A stretch of DNA of 64,000 nucleotides from an uncultured Ruminococcus sp. (GTDB taxonomy: Bacteria; Bacillota; Clostridia; Oscillospirales; Ruminococcaceae): NCBI GenBank assembly GCA_902780505.1, contig CACZFN010000004.1, positions 24,884-88,883 of the forward strand. Direction: 5' to 3'. Each line of letters opens with the position of its first letter. Within the stretch, counting starts at the first letter, position 1. This document shows positions 45,766 to 53,611 of this stretch, one piece after another. Under the pieces are notes generated by a model. The model was not told where the DNA came from, made no database searches, and saw only the letters and a list, made by a program, of their open reading frames with translations. The translations under genes and the position numbers were made by a program.

Positions 45766-46431
45766 TTACTGTTCCTTTTTCTTCTGACCGAATTTATTCT
45801 CGGTGCCGTTTTTAAGTCTGATAATATTCGGCTTATGAAGATATATTATAAGTATACATATGCACAAAGCGACGAGTGTATTCGGCACCACAGCATAGCC
45901 GCCGCTGTAGACGAAATTCTGCATTAAAAACGTAAACGTCGGGTAAGCCACCGCCGCACAGATAGAGCCGACTGAAACATACTTTGTAACTGCCACAAGT
46001 ATTATGAACACACTTACCGAAAGCACACAGGTCAGAGGATCTATAGCGAGAAGTGTCGTCGCTGCAAGAAGCACGCCCTTACCGCCATGGAACCCGTAGA
46101 ACACGGGGAAGCAGTGCCCTATCATAACACAAAGCCCCGCAACATAGCCGATAAACCTCGGATCATCAAAAAGCACGACGCCAAAGCCCTTATGCACGAC
46201 TATCCTGCAAAGCACAACCGCGATAACGCCCTTTGCAAGGTCACAAAGCAGTGTCGCAAGGGCAGGCCCCTTGCCGTAAACCCTCAGCACATTCGTAAGG
46301 CCTGCGTTTTTGCTGCCGTAGTCGCGTATATCCTGTTTTTTCCACGCGCGGCATACTATAATAGCTGAATTAAGACTCCCGAACAGGTAGGAAAACACAA
46401 CTGTAAAAATCAGACTTAATAGCTTGTCCAC
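45766..46431 (-). CDS. plsY: Acyl-phosphate:glycerol-3-phosphate acyltransferase
   Basis: Membrane enzyme acylating glycerol 3-phosphate. 221 residues with five or so helices and the three conserved loops: GSLNSAIIVCRAWKKQDIRDYGSKNAG (key part GSKNAGLTNVLR), HCFPVFYGFHGGKGVL and the C-terminal HKPNIIRLKNGTENKFG. GTG start at 46431 after GAGGAGAG. A hydrophilic tail ending KKKEQ follows the last helix. Confidence 0.95.
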   Translation of the reverse strand: MDKLLSLIFTVVFSYLFGSLNSAIIVCRAWKKQDIRDYGSKNAGLTNVLRVYGKGPALATLLCDLAKGVIAVVLCRIVVHKGFGVVLFDDPRFIGYVAGLCVMIGHCFPVFYGFHGGKGVLLAATTLLAIDPLTCVLSVSVFIILVAVTKYVSVGSICAAVAYPTFTFLMQNFVYSGGYAVVPNTLVALCICILIIYLHKPNIIRLKNGTENKFGQKKKEQ

Positions 46432-46448
46432 TTAAAATATCTCTCCTC

Positions 46449-47780
46449 TTACTTAACATCTTTTGTATCACGCTCACGCACTTTAAGCCTTATCGGGGTG
46501 GCATCGAGCGAGAAAGTTTCCCTTATCTGGTTTTCGATATAGCGCTGATAAGAGAAATGAAACAGGTCAGCCCTGTTTACAAATGCCACGAACGTCGGCG
46601 GTTTGGTAGATGCCTGCGTCATATAGTATATCTTTAGTCTTCTGCCCTTGTCGGAGGGCGGCTGCACCCTTGATGTAGCATAAGCAAGCACATCATTGAG
46701 CCTGCCCGTCGGGATCCTTACGGCATTCTGTTCGGCTGTATATTTTATATAGTCAAAAAGCTTGTCTATCCTCAGCCCCGTCTTTGCGGATATAAACACA
46801 AACGGAACATAGCTCATAAACGAAAAGTCATTTTCAAGCTTTTTCCTGTACTCGTCCATAGTGTTTGTTTCTTTTTCTATAGCGTCCCATTTATTGACAG
46901 CGACTATACACGCCTTGCCCTTTTCATGGGCATAGCCGGCTACCTTTGAATCCTGCTCGGTAAAACCCTCCGCCGCATCAATTACTATGACCGCAACATC
47001 AGCCCTGTCCACTGCCATATACGAGCGAAGCACGCTGTACTTTTCAACGCTGTCAAGCACCTTTGATTTACGCCTTATACCCGCAGTATCAATAAACACG
47101 AACCTGCCCCTGTCGTTTTCTATCTCGGTATCTGTCGCATCTCTCGTAGTTCCGGCTATATCGGAAACAATAACACGTTCCTCCCCGCAGATACGGTTTA
47201 TTATAGATGATTTACCGACATTCGGCTTGCCTATCACAGCTACTTTTATAACGTCGTCATCATATTCTTCTTCTTTTGTCTGCGGCAGGTATTTTATAAC
47301 TTCATCAAGCAGATCGCCTGTCCCGTGTCCGTGAACAGATGACACTGCTATCGGATCACCAAGCCCGAGGTTATAGAATTCGTAAAACTCCACAGGCGGC
47401 TCACCGACGCTGTCACACTTATTGACACAAAGCACTATAGGCTTGCCCGATTTTAACAGCATAGCCGCGACTTCCTGATCATTTGCGGTAACGCCAGTTC
47501 TTATATCGGTAACAAGGATAGTAACATCTGCCTTTGTTATTGCAAGTTCTGCCTGTCTGCGCATCTGCGAAAGTATCAAATCGTCCGAAGCAGGCTCGAT
47601 ACCGCCTGTATCAACGAGCATAAATTCATGGCCGAGCCACTCGCATTTTGAATATATCCTGTCCCTTGTTACACCCGGGGTGTCCTCAACTATCGAAAGC
47701 CTTTGTCCTATCAGCTTATTAAACAGTGTTGACTTCCCGACATTCGGTCTGCCCACAACGGCAACTATCGGCAGTGACAA
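46449..47780 (-). CDS. der: Ribosome biogenesis GTPase Der (EngA)
   Basis: Tandem GTPase required for 50S assembly. 443 residues: first G domain with GRPNVGKST (about 10-18), DTGG, NKCD; second with GKPNVGKSS (about 185), DTAGIRRK, NKWD; C-terminal KH-like domain (about 355-440). The start is TTG at 47780 after GGGAGG. Lies between the DUF512 gene and plsY, a frequent Clostridia order. Confidence 0.97.
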   Translation of the reverse strand: MSLPIVAVVGRPNVGKSTLFNKLIGQRLSIVEDTPGVTRDRIYSKCEWLGHEFMLVDTGGIEPASDDLILSQMRRQAELAITKADVTILVTDIRTGVTANDQEVAAMLLKSGKPIVLCVNKCDSVGEPPVEFYEFYNLGLGDPIAVSSVHGHGTGDLLDEVIKYLPQTKEEEYDDDVIKVAVIGKPNVGKSSIINRICGEERVIVSDIAGTTRDATDTEIENDRGRFVFIDTAGIRRKSKVLDSVEKYSVLRSYMAVDRADVAVIVIDAAEGFTEQDSKVAGYAHEKGKACIVAVNKWDAIEKETNTMDEYRKKLENDFSFMSYVPFVFISAKTGLRIDKLFDYIKYTAEQNAVRIPTGRLNDVLAYATSRVQPPSDKGRRLKIYYMTQASTKPPTFVAFVNRADLFHFSYQRYIENQIRETFSLDATPIRLKVRERDTKDVK

Positions 47781-47818
47781 TTATAAAACCTCCCTTTTTT
47801 GCAGCATATAATGCATTT

Positions 47819-49129
47819 TCAGTCCAAAGCGTTTACTCCGAGTATCGCATCAAGATACTCAAAGCCGTCGTTCCTTGACGGTGTTATCTTTATATCAAGC
47901 GCCTTTTCAGCTTCTATAAGCGTCATATCATCAAGGAATATATCTTCATCAGCCTTGAGCATGACTTTTGGTATGATAAGTTCATCGCCCAGATCTTTAC
48001 CCGCAAGCTGCCTTGTCATATCCCCGCCCGTAACAAGCCCTGCCACGGTGATAGTTTCACCGAAAAAGTGGTTCACTATCGGGTAGACGAGCACCTCGAC
48101 ATTATCAAAGCGCTTCATTATCCTTTTTGCAAGTTCCTTATGAAAATCCCCCGCAAGCGTACCCGTAGCGACACTGACGCGCCGTCTGCCCGCAGGCGCC
48201 TGTGCGAGTTCAAGGGCATCATCGAGTTCATCACTCAAAGACCTTAAAAGCCCCACGCCGTTTTCATACTGGGGGTAGTCTTCATAATAATCGGTACCGG
48301 GTATCGGGCGCCCGGCGGTCAGGTAGAATTCATCTGATGCGAACACCATTCTCGTACCGTATTTTTCGAGGCAGTTTTTTTGTACAGCTTCGATAACATC
48401 AATTGCCGCACCTGCCGTTTTTTCATTAAATATCTCAAGCGGGTAAAGCCCCTGACGAAACTTTGTCACCCCGACCGGCACAACTGCCACAGACTGGATA
48501 TTCGGCATCATATCACTCAGGTCACAGAGTGTACGTTCAAGTTCTTTACCGTCATTTATCCCGGGGCAGCAGACTATCTGGCAATTGAGCATAATGCCGT
48601 TATCCGTCATCATTTTAAGATAGCGAAGCTTATCCCCCGCAAAGCGGTTATGCATCATTTTACATCTAAGCTCGGGGTTTGTGGTATGGACAGACACATT
48701 GATATTGAGCCGCATTTTTATAATACGCTCGATATCCCTGTCATCAAGGTTTGTAAGGGTGACATAGTTCCCCTGCAAAAACGAAAGCCTTGCGTCGTCG
48801 TCCTTGAAATAGAGCGTTTCACGCATTCCTTTCGGCATCTGGTCAATAAAGCAGAAGATACACTTATTCGAGCAGGAACGTTTTTTATCCATTAAAAACG
48901 TATCAAATTCAAGTCCCACGTCATCATATTCACTTTTACGTATAGTTTTTGAATACTCTGTCCCGTCCCTCAAAAGCGTCAGCGTGACCTTCGGCACAGC
49001 GATATAGAACATATAATCGAGCACATCTTCGATGACCTGCCCGTTTACCGTCAAAAGCTCGTCCCCGGCCTTTATGCCTGCCCTGTCAGCTTTACTTTTA
49101 GGTGTTACCGCCTTAATAACAACGCCCAT
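47819..49129 (-). CDS. DUF512 / PDZ radical SAM-like protein
   Basis: A 436-residue protein with an N-terminal PDZ domain (about 1-65, KADRAGIKAGDELLTVNG), a radical SAM-like cysteine motif CSNKCIFCFIDQMPKGMR (about 86-103) and a C-terminal DUF512 domain (NHFFGETITVAGLVTGGD). The family is widespread in Firmicutes next to der and has no settled function; a link to ribosome or metal-cofactor maturation is suggested only by context. ATG follows GGAGAGAG. Confidence 0.9.
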   Translation of the reverse strand: MGVVIKAVTPKSKADRAGIKAGDELLTVNGQVIEDVLDYMFYIAVPKVTLTLLRDGTEYSKTIRKSEYDDVGLEFDTFLMDKKRSCSNKCIFCFIDQMPKGMRETLYFKDDDARLSFLQGNYVTLTNLDDRDIERIIKMRLNINVSVHTTNPELRCKMMHNRFAGDKLRYLKMMTDNGIMLNCQIVCCPGINDGKELERTLCDLSDMMPNIQSVAVVPVGVTKFRQGLYPLEIFNEKTAGAAIDVIEAVQKNCLEKYGTRMVFASDEFYLTAGRPIPGTDYYEDYPQYENGVGLLRSLSDELDDALELAQAPAGRRRVSVATGTLAGDFHKELAKRIMKRFDNVEVLVYPIVNHFFGETITVAGLVTGGDMTRQLAGKDLGDELIIPKVMLKADEDIFLDDMTLIEAEKALDIKITPSRNDGFEYLDAILGVNALD

Positions 49130-49149
49130 AACTCTCTCCCAAATAAAAA

Positions 49150-49175
49150 CAGAGAGGTAAATGCTTACCCCTCTG
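49150..49175 (-). terminator. Rho-independent terminator after rpmF
   Basis: CAGAGGGGTAA-GCAT-TTACCTCTCTG on the minus strand (11-bp stem with one G-T pair), followed by TTTTTATTTGG. Confidence 0.85.
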
Positions 49176-49204
49176 CCTTACACGCTTTTTTGCAAAACGG
49201 GTAA

Positions 49205-49387
49205 TCAGTCTTCAACATTGATTACCTGTACGCCCTTATAGAAGCCGCAGTTTTTGCAAACCCTATGGGGCATTGTAAGCTCACCGCAGTTTGAGCACCT
49301 TGAAAGTGCGGGTGCTTGGAGCTTCCAGACCTGCGAACGTCTTTTATCACGTCTTTGCTTTGATACCTTTCTCTTTGGTACTGCCAT
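49205..49387 (-). CDS. rpmF: 50S ribosomal protein L32
   Basis: A 60-residue L32 with the typical start MAVPKRKVSKQRRDKRRSQV and a zinc ribbon of the cysteine-containing (C+) type (CSNCGE and CKNCGFY). ATG at 49387 lies 5 bases after AGGAGGTG. The frame is open upstream for 51 more codons but that stretch overlaps the DUF177 gene and has no ribosome binding site. Preceded by DUF177 as in most bacteria. Confidence 0.97.
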   Translation of the reverse strand: MAVPKRKVSKQRRDKRRSQVWKLQAPALSRCSNCGELTMPHRVCKNCGFYKGVQVINVED

Positions 49388-49430
49388 TGTGGCACCTCCT
49401 ATTCCTAAGCTCTTACAGCGCTGACACCCC

Positions 49431-49874
49431 TCAGCAGTGGGGGCAATCTCCCTTATTGAGATCCTTTCCGCATACCGGGCAAAGACCTTTGCAATCCTCC
49501 CTGCAAAGGATCTTAGTCGGGAATGAAAGCAGTATATCACCCGTCAGAAGCTCATCAAGATCAAGCTCATAGTTTTCACACACTATCAGCTCGTCATCAT
49601 CAGTATAACTCCTTGTAACAAGCGTATGTGTGAAATTCAGGTCATATTCCCTTTCAAATTCTGTCAGACATCTGTCACATTCGTGCTGTGCCTTAAACCT
49701 TACAAAAGCGTTCAGTTCGACCACGCCCGCACGGTTCAAAGCCTCACCCGAAGCCATTATCGGTGTATTTACCCCTTTACTTTTCAGGCTTTCAATACTA
49801 TCAGCGGGCAGCGGGTAATCAAAGCTTACCCTTTCCCCGTTTACCTCAAAAACCCTTCTCAGCTTCAGGATCAT
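49431..49874 (-). CDS. DUF177 (YceD) family protein
   Basis: A 147-residue YceD-family protein, linked in other bacteria and plants to 23S rRNA accumulation and always near rpmF. It has the conserved CDRCLTEFEREY motif and a C-terminal CREDCKGLCPVCGKDLNKGDC cluster (key cysteines C-x2-C and CPVCG), consistent with zinc binding. First gene after a consensus promoter. Confidence 0.92.
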   Translation of the reverse strand: MILKLRRVFEVNGERVSFDYPLPADSIESLKSKGVNTPIMASGEALNRAGVVELNAFVRFKAQHECDRCLTEFEREYDLNFTHTLVTRSYTDDDELIVCENYELDLDELLTGDILLSFPTKILCREDCKGLCPVCGKDLNKGDCPHC

Positions 49875-49902
49875 ATTCTACACCTCAAACATCACAAATT
49901 CC

Positions 49903-49931
49903 ATTATAAACTAATTATCAAGTTTTGTCAA
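49903..49931 (-). promoter_or_regulatory. SigA promoter of DUF177-rpmF
   Basis: Minus strand TTGACA (49931-49926), 17-base spacer, TATAAT (49908-49903). Confidence 0.85.
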
Positions 49932-49953
49932 TAGTTTTTTTGAATTTAAACAA

Positions 49954-50358
49954 TTATTTAATAAATGCCCTTACCTTTGCAGGAAGTTCATCAGCGTCCG
50001 CAGAGATAGTAAATGTCATCTTTACGTCCTTTGTGAGCATTGCGACCTTTTCAAGCATTGCGCCGAGAGCTTCATAATCCCTGCCGCCTATCTTGAGTAT
50101 ACCGTCAACGAAGATCTCCTGTATATCATAGTTGCCTGCAAGCAGACCTGCGATAAAGCCATAAAGTGCATCAAAGCTGTTTACGCCGTATTCCTCGGCA
50201 TCGGCAAGCCTTACAGAGTGGGGTATATCATATGTGAGCTTCATGCCCCTTTCTATGCATACGATATTGCCTGTAGCCTTTGCAGCACTGTCCTTGATAG
50301 CATCTATAAGGACTTTGGTTTTGCCTGTGCCTTTTTTACCTGTTATAATAGTTATCAT
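49954..50358 (-). CDS. Small P-loop nucleotide-binding protein, unknown function
   Basis: A 134-residue protein that begins almost directly with Walker A (ITGKKGTGKTKVL, G at residue 7). A possible Walker B-like strand is IQEIFVDGILKI (about 80-90). It ends after a FTISADADELP strand, so it is about half the size of a normal P-loop ATPase and lacks a recognisable sensor or helicase part. ATG follows GGAG. No partner gene is evident; it sits 71 bases downstream of pgi. Confidence 0.75.
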   Translation of the reverse strand: MITIITGKKGTGKTKVLIDAIKDSAAKATGNIVCIERGMKLTYDIPHSVRLADAEEYGVNSFDALYGFIAGLLAGNYDIQEIFVDGILKIGGRDYEALGAMLEKVAMLTKDVKMTFTISADADELPAKVRAFIK

Positions 50359-50429
50359 AATAAAACTCCATTCTGCCCGTGGGCTTTTATTTTAAATGAA
50401 AGAAAGCTTCTTTCAAAAATTCCTTTTTA

Positions 50430-51770
50430 TCAGCTAAGCTTTGCTTCAAGTGCCGACTTCATTGATTCATATCCGGGCTTGCCGAGAAGTGCGAACATAT
50501 TCTTCTTATAGCTTTCAACGCCGGGCTGGTTGAACGGGTTCACACCGAGGCAGTAGCCCGAAAGTGCACAAGCCCTTTCAAAGAAGTATATAAGTTCGCC
50601 TAAGTTTTCTTCATTTATCTCATCCATTTCGATAATGATATTAGGCACGCCGCCCTCTGTATGTGCAAGAACAGTCCCCTCAAAGGCCTTCCTGTTTACA
50701 ACGGACATATTCTGATTTGTGAGGAAGTTGAGCCCGTCGAGGTTTTCATCATCATCTTCAAGGAAAAGGTCAAGCTTCGGCTTCCTGATATCTATGACAG
50801 TTTCAAACATTATCCTTGAACCGTCCTGAATGAACTGACCGAGCGAGTGAAGATCGGTCGAGAAAGTAGCGGCAGCAGGGAAAATACCCTTCTGATCCTT
50901 GCCCTCACTCTCACCAAAGAGCTGCTTCCACCATTCAGCCATCATAGTAAATGACGGATCATAGGAAACGAGCATCTCAACACTCTTGCCCTTATTATAA
51001 AGGATATTCCTGATAAGTGCATACTGGTAGCAGTCGTTGGCGTTATTGGAGCTGTACTTTTCCATGCCTTTCTTAGCGCCTGCCATAAGCTTATCTATAT
51101 CAGCGCCCGCAACAGCTATCGGAAGAAGCCCCACAGCAGTCAGCACCGAGAACCTTCCGCCGACATCATCGGGTATAACGAATGTTTCATAGCCTTCGGT
51201 ATCTGAAAGTTCTTTAAGCGTGCCCTTAGCCTTGTCGGTAGTAGCGAAGATACGTGTCTTTGCTTCCTCTTTGCCGTACTTGTTTTCAAGAAGCTTCTTG
51301 AATATCCTGAACGCAAGAGCAGGCTCGGTCGTAGTACCCGATTTGGATATAACGTTTACACATATATCCTTGCCCTCGCATATAGAAAGCACCTCGTTAA
51401 GATATGTAGGGCTGATATTATTGCCCACAAAATAAATATCGGGTGTATCCTTTTTCAGATTGTTATAAAACGGACTTTTTAAAAGCTCTATAGCCGCCCT
51501 TGCGCCGAGATAAGAGCCGCCGATACCGATAACGATAAGAATATCAGCCTTTGCCTTTATCCTTTCAGCCGCCTTTTTGATACGTTCAAATTCTTCCTTA
51601 TCATAGTTTTCGGGGAGATCAACCCACCCGAGAAAATCACTCCCGAGGCCTTTACCGCTGACAAGCGTATTATGCGCCGCAGAGATAAGCGGATACATAC
51701 CCTCGTATTCATCATCACGGATAAAACCGTCAAGATACTTCGTATTAAGTTTAATAGCCAAAACTGTCAT
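50430..51770 (-). CDS. pgi: Glucose-6-phosphate isomerase
   Basis: Interconverts glucose 6-phosphate and fructose 6-phosphate in glycolysis. 446 residues, the short bacterial form, with [45 protein letters not shown] (PGI signature 1-like) and the C-terminal [14 protein letters not shown]. The ribosome binding site AAAGG touches the ATG at 51770, whereas an in-frame TTG at 51761 is 8 bases away, so the real start may be that TTG. A consensus-like promoter precedes. Confidence 0.96.
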   Translation of the reverse strand: MTVLAIKLNTKYLDGFIRDDEYEGMYPLISAAHNTLVSGKGLGSDFLGWVDLPENYDKEEFERIKKAAERIKAKADILIVIGIGGSYLGARAAIELLKSPFYNNLKKDTPDIYFVGNNISPTYLNEVLSICEGKDICVNVISKSGTTTEPALAFRIFKKLLENKYGKEEAKTRIFATTDKAKGTLKELSDTEGYETFVIPDDVGGRFSVLTAVGLLPIAVAGADIDKLMAGAKKGMEKYSSNNANDCYQYALIRNILYNKGKSVEMLVSYDPSFTMMAEWWKQLFGESEGKDQKGIFPAAATFSTDLHSLGQFIQDGSRIMFETVIDIRKPKLDLFLEDDDENLDGLNFLTNQNMSVVNRKAFEGTVLAHTEGGVPNIIIEMDEINEENLGELIYFFERACALSGYCLGVNPFNQPGVESYKKNMFALLGKPGYESMKSALEAKLS

Positions 51771-51796
51771 CCTTTCAAAAGTTACTTACATAGACT

Positions 51797-51825
51797 ATTA
51801 TACAATAATTCCGCAAAAATTTCAA
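51797..51825 (-). promoter_or_regulatory. SigA promoter of pgi
   Basis: Minus strand TTGAAA (51825-51820), 17-base spacer, TATAAT (51802-51797). Confidence 0.8.
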
Positions 51826-51841
51826 GCACTTTCTAAAACAC

Positions 51842-51857
51842 TTGCCACTTTTGGCAA
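51842..51857 (-). terminator. Possible terminator after the DacF-like gene
   Basis: TTGCCA-N4-TGGCAA with GTGTTTT after it on the minus strand, 16 bases past the stop codon. The stem is only 6 bp. Confidence 0.4.
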
Positions 51858-51872
51858 TTTTAACAAATTTGA

Positions 51873-53039
51873 TCAGACAATATTAAATAAATTGCACAGC
51901 ATACTTTTAAGCGCAAACAGGTAATCCATTTCCTTTACATCACAGGCGGCTGTGATATCAAGCGCAAGTATCTCCCCGTCATCATTATAAAAAACTATCT
52001 GCCCCGCCTTATCACCTTTCTTCACGGGGGCTTCGAGGGCTTCTTTCCTTGTCAGCTTTGTATATATCTGCCTGTAAGTACCGCGCTCAATGATAATATT
52101 TTTGCATTTCACTTCAAGGGCGACACTCCCCTCCTGCCCGTGTGAAACTGCCGCATCTTCACAGGCATCGTCGGGGATTTCAGGGTAATAAACTTCAAAG
52201 TGTGTAAAGGCATAATTCATTACAGACTTTGCATCTGCAAACTTTTTGTCATCATCCTTCCCTCCGAGCAGTACGGCACAAACCTCCAAATCACGCTGTT
52301 TAGCACCTGTGACAAGCATTTCGCCATTACTTTCCGAGGTAAGCGCCTTGTAGCCTTTTATCCCCTTAAAATTATCCACAAGTCGGTTTTGTGTGACAAG
52401 CTGTGAGCCTTTACGCCCTACTTCGCACATTCTCGTTGTATATTCCTGTGAAAAGACGTTTTTCTTCATCAGTTCCGCGGTCAATATTGCCATATCTTTT
52501 GCGGTGGATATATTCTTATCGCTGACACCCGTACAGTCCGAAAACTTTGTGTCGTTCATGCCAAGCCCCGCTGCCCTTTTGTTCATAAGGCGCACGAATC
52601 TCTCCTCACTTCCCGCACAGCCCTCAGCAAGCACGACTGCTGCGTCATTGGCGTTTGATACCGTTATCGCCCTGACAAGCTCGCCGACGGTTATTTCCTC
52701 GCCGATATCAAGCCATATCTGCGTCCCCTGCATTGAATTGGCATAGGAGGATGTCCTGAAGCTGTCCCCCATATCCACCTCACCCGCCGATACAAAATCA
52801 TAAACCACGAGCGCTGTCATAAGCTTTGTAAGGTGGGAAACGCTCACCTTCCCGCCGCCGTTTTTTTCACAAAGCATTGTGCCTGTTCCTGCTTCAAATA
52901 CGGCTATATGCTGTGCTTCACAGTCATCAAGCAGCGCTTCAAAGCTGTCGTATTCCTTCTTGCTCTGCGCCGCCTGTGCCGGTGCAGCACACAGCGTTAT
53001 CACAAACGCCGACAGCAATGACAAAACTTTCTTAAACAA
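51873..53039 (-). CDS. D-Ala-D-Ala carboxypeptidase (S11) homologue with altered catalytic motifs
   Basis: Exported 388-residue S11-family protein with a signal peptide (MFKKVLSLLSAF... APAQA-AQ), a penicillin-binding-fold domain and a C-terminal PBP5-like beta domain and amphipathic tail (FALKSMLCNLFNIV), so peripheral to the outer membrane face. All three active-site motifs differ: SxxK reads HLTK (VSHLTK), SxN reads NAN (VSNANDAA) and KTG reads KGY (GIKGYKA). It is therefore probably catalytically inactive or strongly changed. The likely start is TTG at 53039 after GGGGTGATC; the GTG at 53048 lies inside that site. The site is inside the terminator hairpin of the upstream gene. Confidence 0.82.
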   Translation of the reverse strand: MFKKVLSLLSAFVITLCAAPAQAAQSKKEYDSFEALLDDCEAQHIAVFEAGTGTMLCEKNGGGKVSVSHLTKLMTALVVYDFVSAGEVDMGDSFRTSSYANSMQGTQIWLDIGEEITVGELVRAITVSNANDAAVVLAEGCAGSEERFVRLMNKRAAGLGMNDTKFSDCTGVSDKNISTAKDMAILTAELMKKNVFSQEYTTRMCEVGRKGSQLVTQNRLVDNFKGIKGYKALTSESNGEMLVTGAKQRDLEVCAVLLGGKDDDKKFADAKSVMNYAFTHFEVYYPEIPDDACEDAAVSHGQEGSVALEVKCKNIIIERGTYRQIYTKLTRKEALEAPVKKGDKAGQIVFYNDDGEILALDITAACDVKEMDYLFALKSMLCNLFNIV

Positions 53040-53041
53040 AA

Positions 53042-53073
53042 AGATCACCCCATAGAAATCTATGAAGTGATCT
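53042..53073 (-). terminator. Terminator hairpin of the HPr-like gene containing the next gene's ribosome binding site
   Basis: Minus strand AGATCACTTCATAGA and TCTATGGGGTGATCT form a stem of up to 15 bp (two G-T pairs), followed by TTTTTG. The downstream arm includes GGGGTGATC, the ribosome binding site of the DacF-like gene, so folding would both end transcription and hide the site. Confidence 0.75.
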
Positions 53074-53099
53074 GCATTGATATTCCTTTTTTGAGCTTA

Positions 53100-53330
53100 T
53101 TACTCTACGATAAAATCCTTGATCTCCTCAAAGAACTTTTCAGGATTATCTGTATGTGCTGTAAGCGTGATCGGGTTTGAAAGGTCAAGGGAGAATATGC
53201 CCATGATCGACTTTGCATCTACTGCATATCTGCCCGATGAAAGGTCAACTTCAAAATCGTAAGTGGAAACAACGCTTACAAACTTCTTGACATCATTGAT
53301 AGATTCGAGTAAAATTTTGATCTTTTTCAT
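53100..53330 (-). CDS. HPr-like protein lacking the phosphorylated histidine
   Basis: A 76-residue protein of HPr fold. It keeps the Ser46-region motif VDAKSIMGIFSLDL, but the active-site loop that reads GIHARPAT in HPr reads ESINDVKK here, so His15 and Arg17 are missing. It cannot act as the normal PTS phosphocarrier; a Crh-like regulatory role through the serine is possible. ATG follows AGGAGG. A GCAAAAC-N4-GTTTTGC hairpin lies in its leader (53360-53377). Confidence 0.85.
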   Translation of the reverse strand: MKKIKILLESINDVKKFVSVVSTYDFEVDLSSGRYAVDAKSIMGIFSLDLSNPITLTAHTDNPEKFFEEIKDFIVE

Positions 53331-53359
53331 AACTTATTCCTCCTGTAATATAAGTTTTC

Positions 53360-53377
53360 GCAAAACACCCGTTTTGC
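53360..53377 (-). promoter_or_regulatory. Hairpin in the HPr-like gene leader
   Basis: GCAAAAC-ACCC-GTTTTGC, 7-bp perfect inverted repeat in the 5' untranslated region, about 30 bases before the start codon. Function unknown. Confidence 0.35.
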
Positions 53378-53413
53378 TTGTTCTACTGTAGTCTTTTCTT
53401 CTCTACACCCTCT

Positions 53414-53441
53414 ATTATAGTCAGAAAAGCAAAATTGTCAA
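53414..53441 (-). promoter_or_regulatory. SigA promoter of the HPr-like gene
   Basis: Minus strand TTGACA (53441-53436), 16-base spacer, TATAAT (53419-53414). Its -35 lies 7 bases from the -35 of the divergent mtaB promoter. Confidence 0.8.
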
Positions 53442-53448
53442 GAGAAAT

Positions 53449-53477
53449 TTGCAAAAAAAATTAAAATATAGTATAAT
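53449..53477 (+). promoter_or_regulatory. SigA promoter of mtaB
   Basis: TTGCAA (53449-53454), 17-base spacer, TATAAT (53472-53477). It leaves a leader of about 130 bases before mtaB. Confidence 0.75.
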
Positions 53478-53611
53478 AGTCAATAGTAATAATCAGCACG
53501 AAATATTTTTGTGCAATATTAACAAATATATATGTTGGTATTTGTAGATAAGTTACATCTTGCAATGCACATAAGTAAATGGGACTAATAATTATTTACG
53601 AGGAGTCATTT

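Noticed and set aside
49388-49540. N-terminal extension of L32
   Set aside because: The open frame overlaps the DUF177 gene, has no ribosome binding site, and L32 proteins begin at MAVPKRK.
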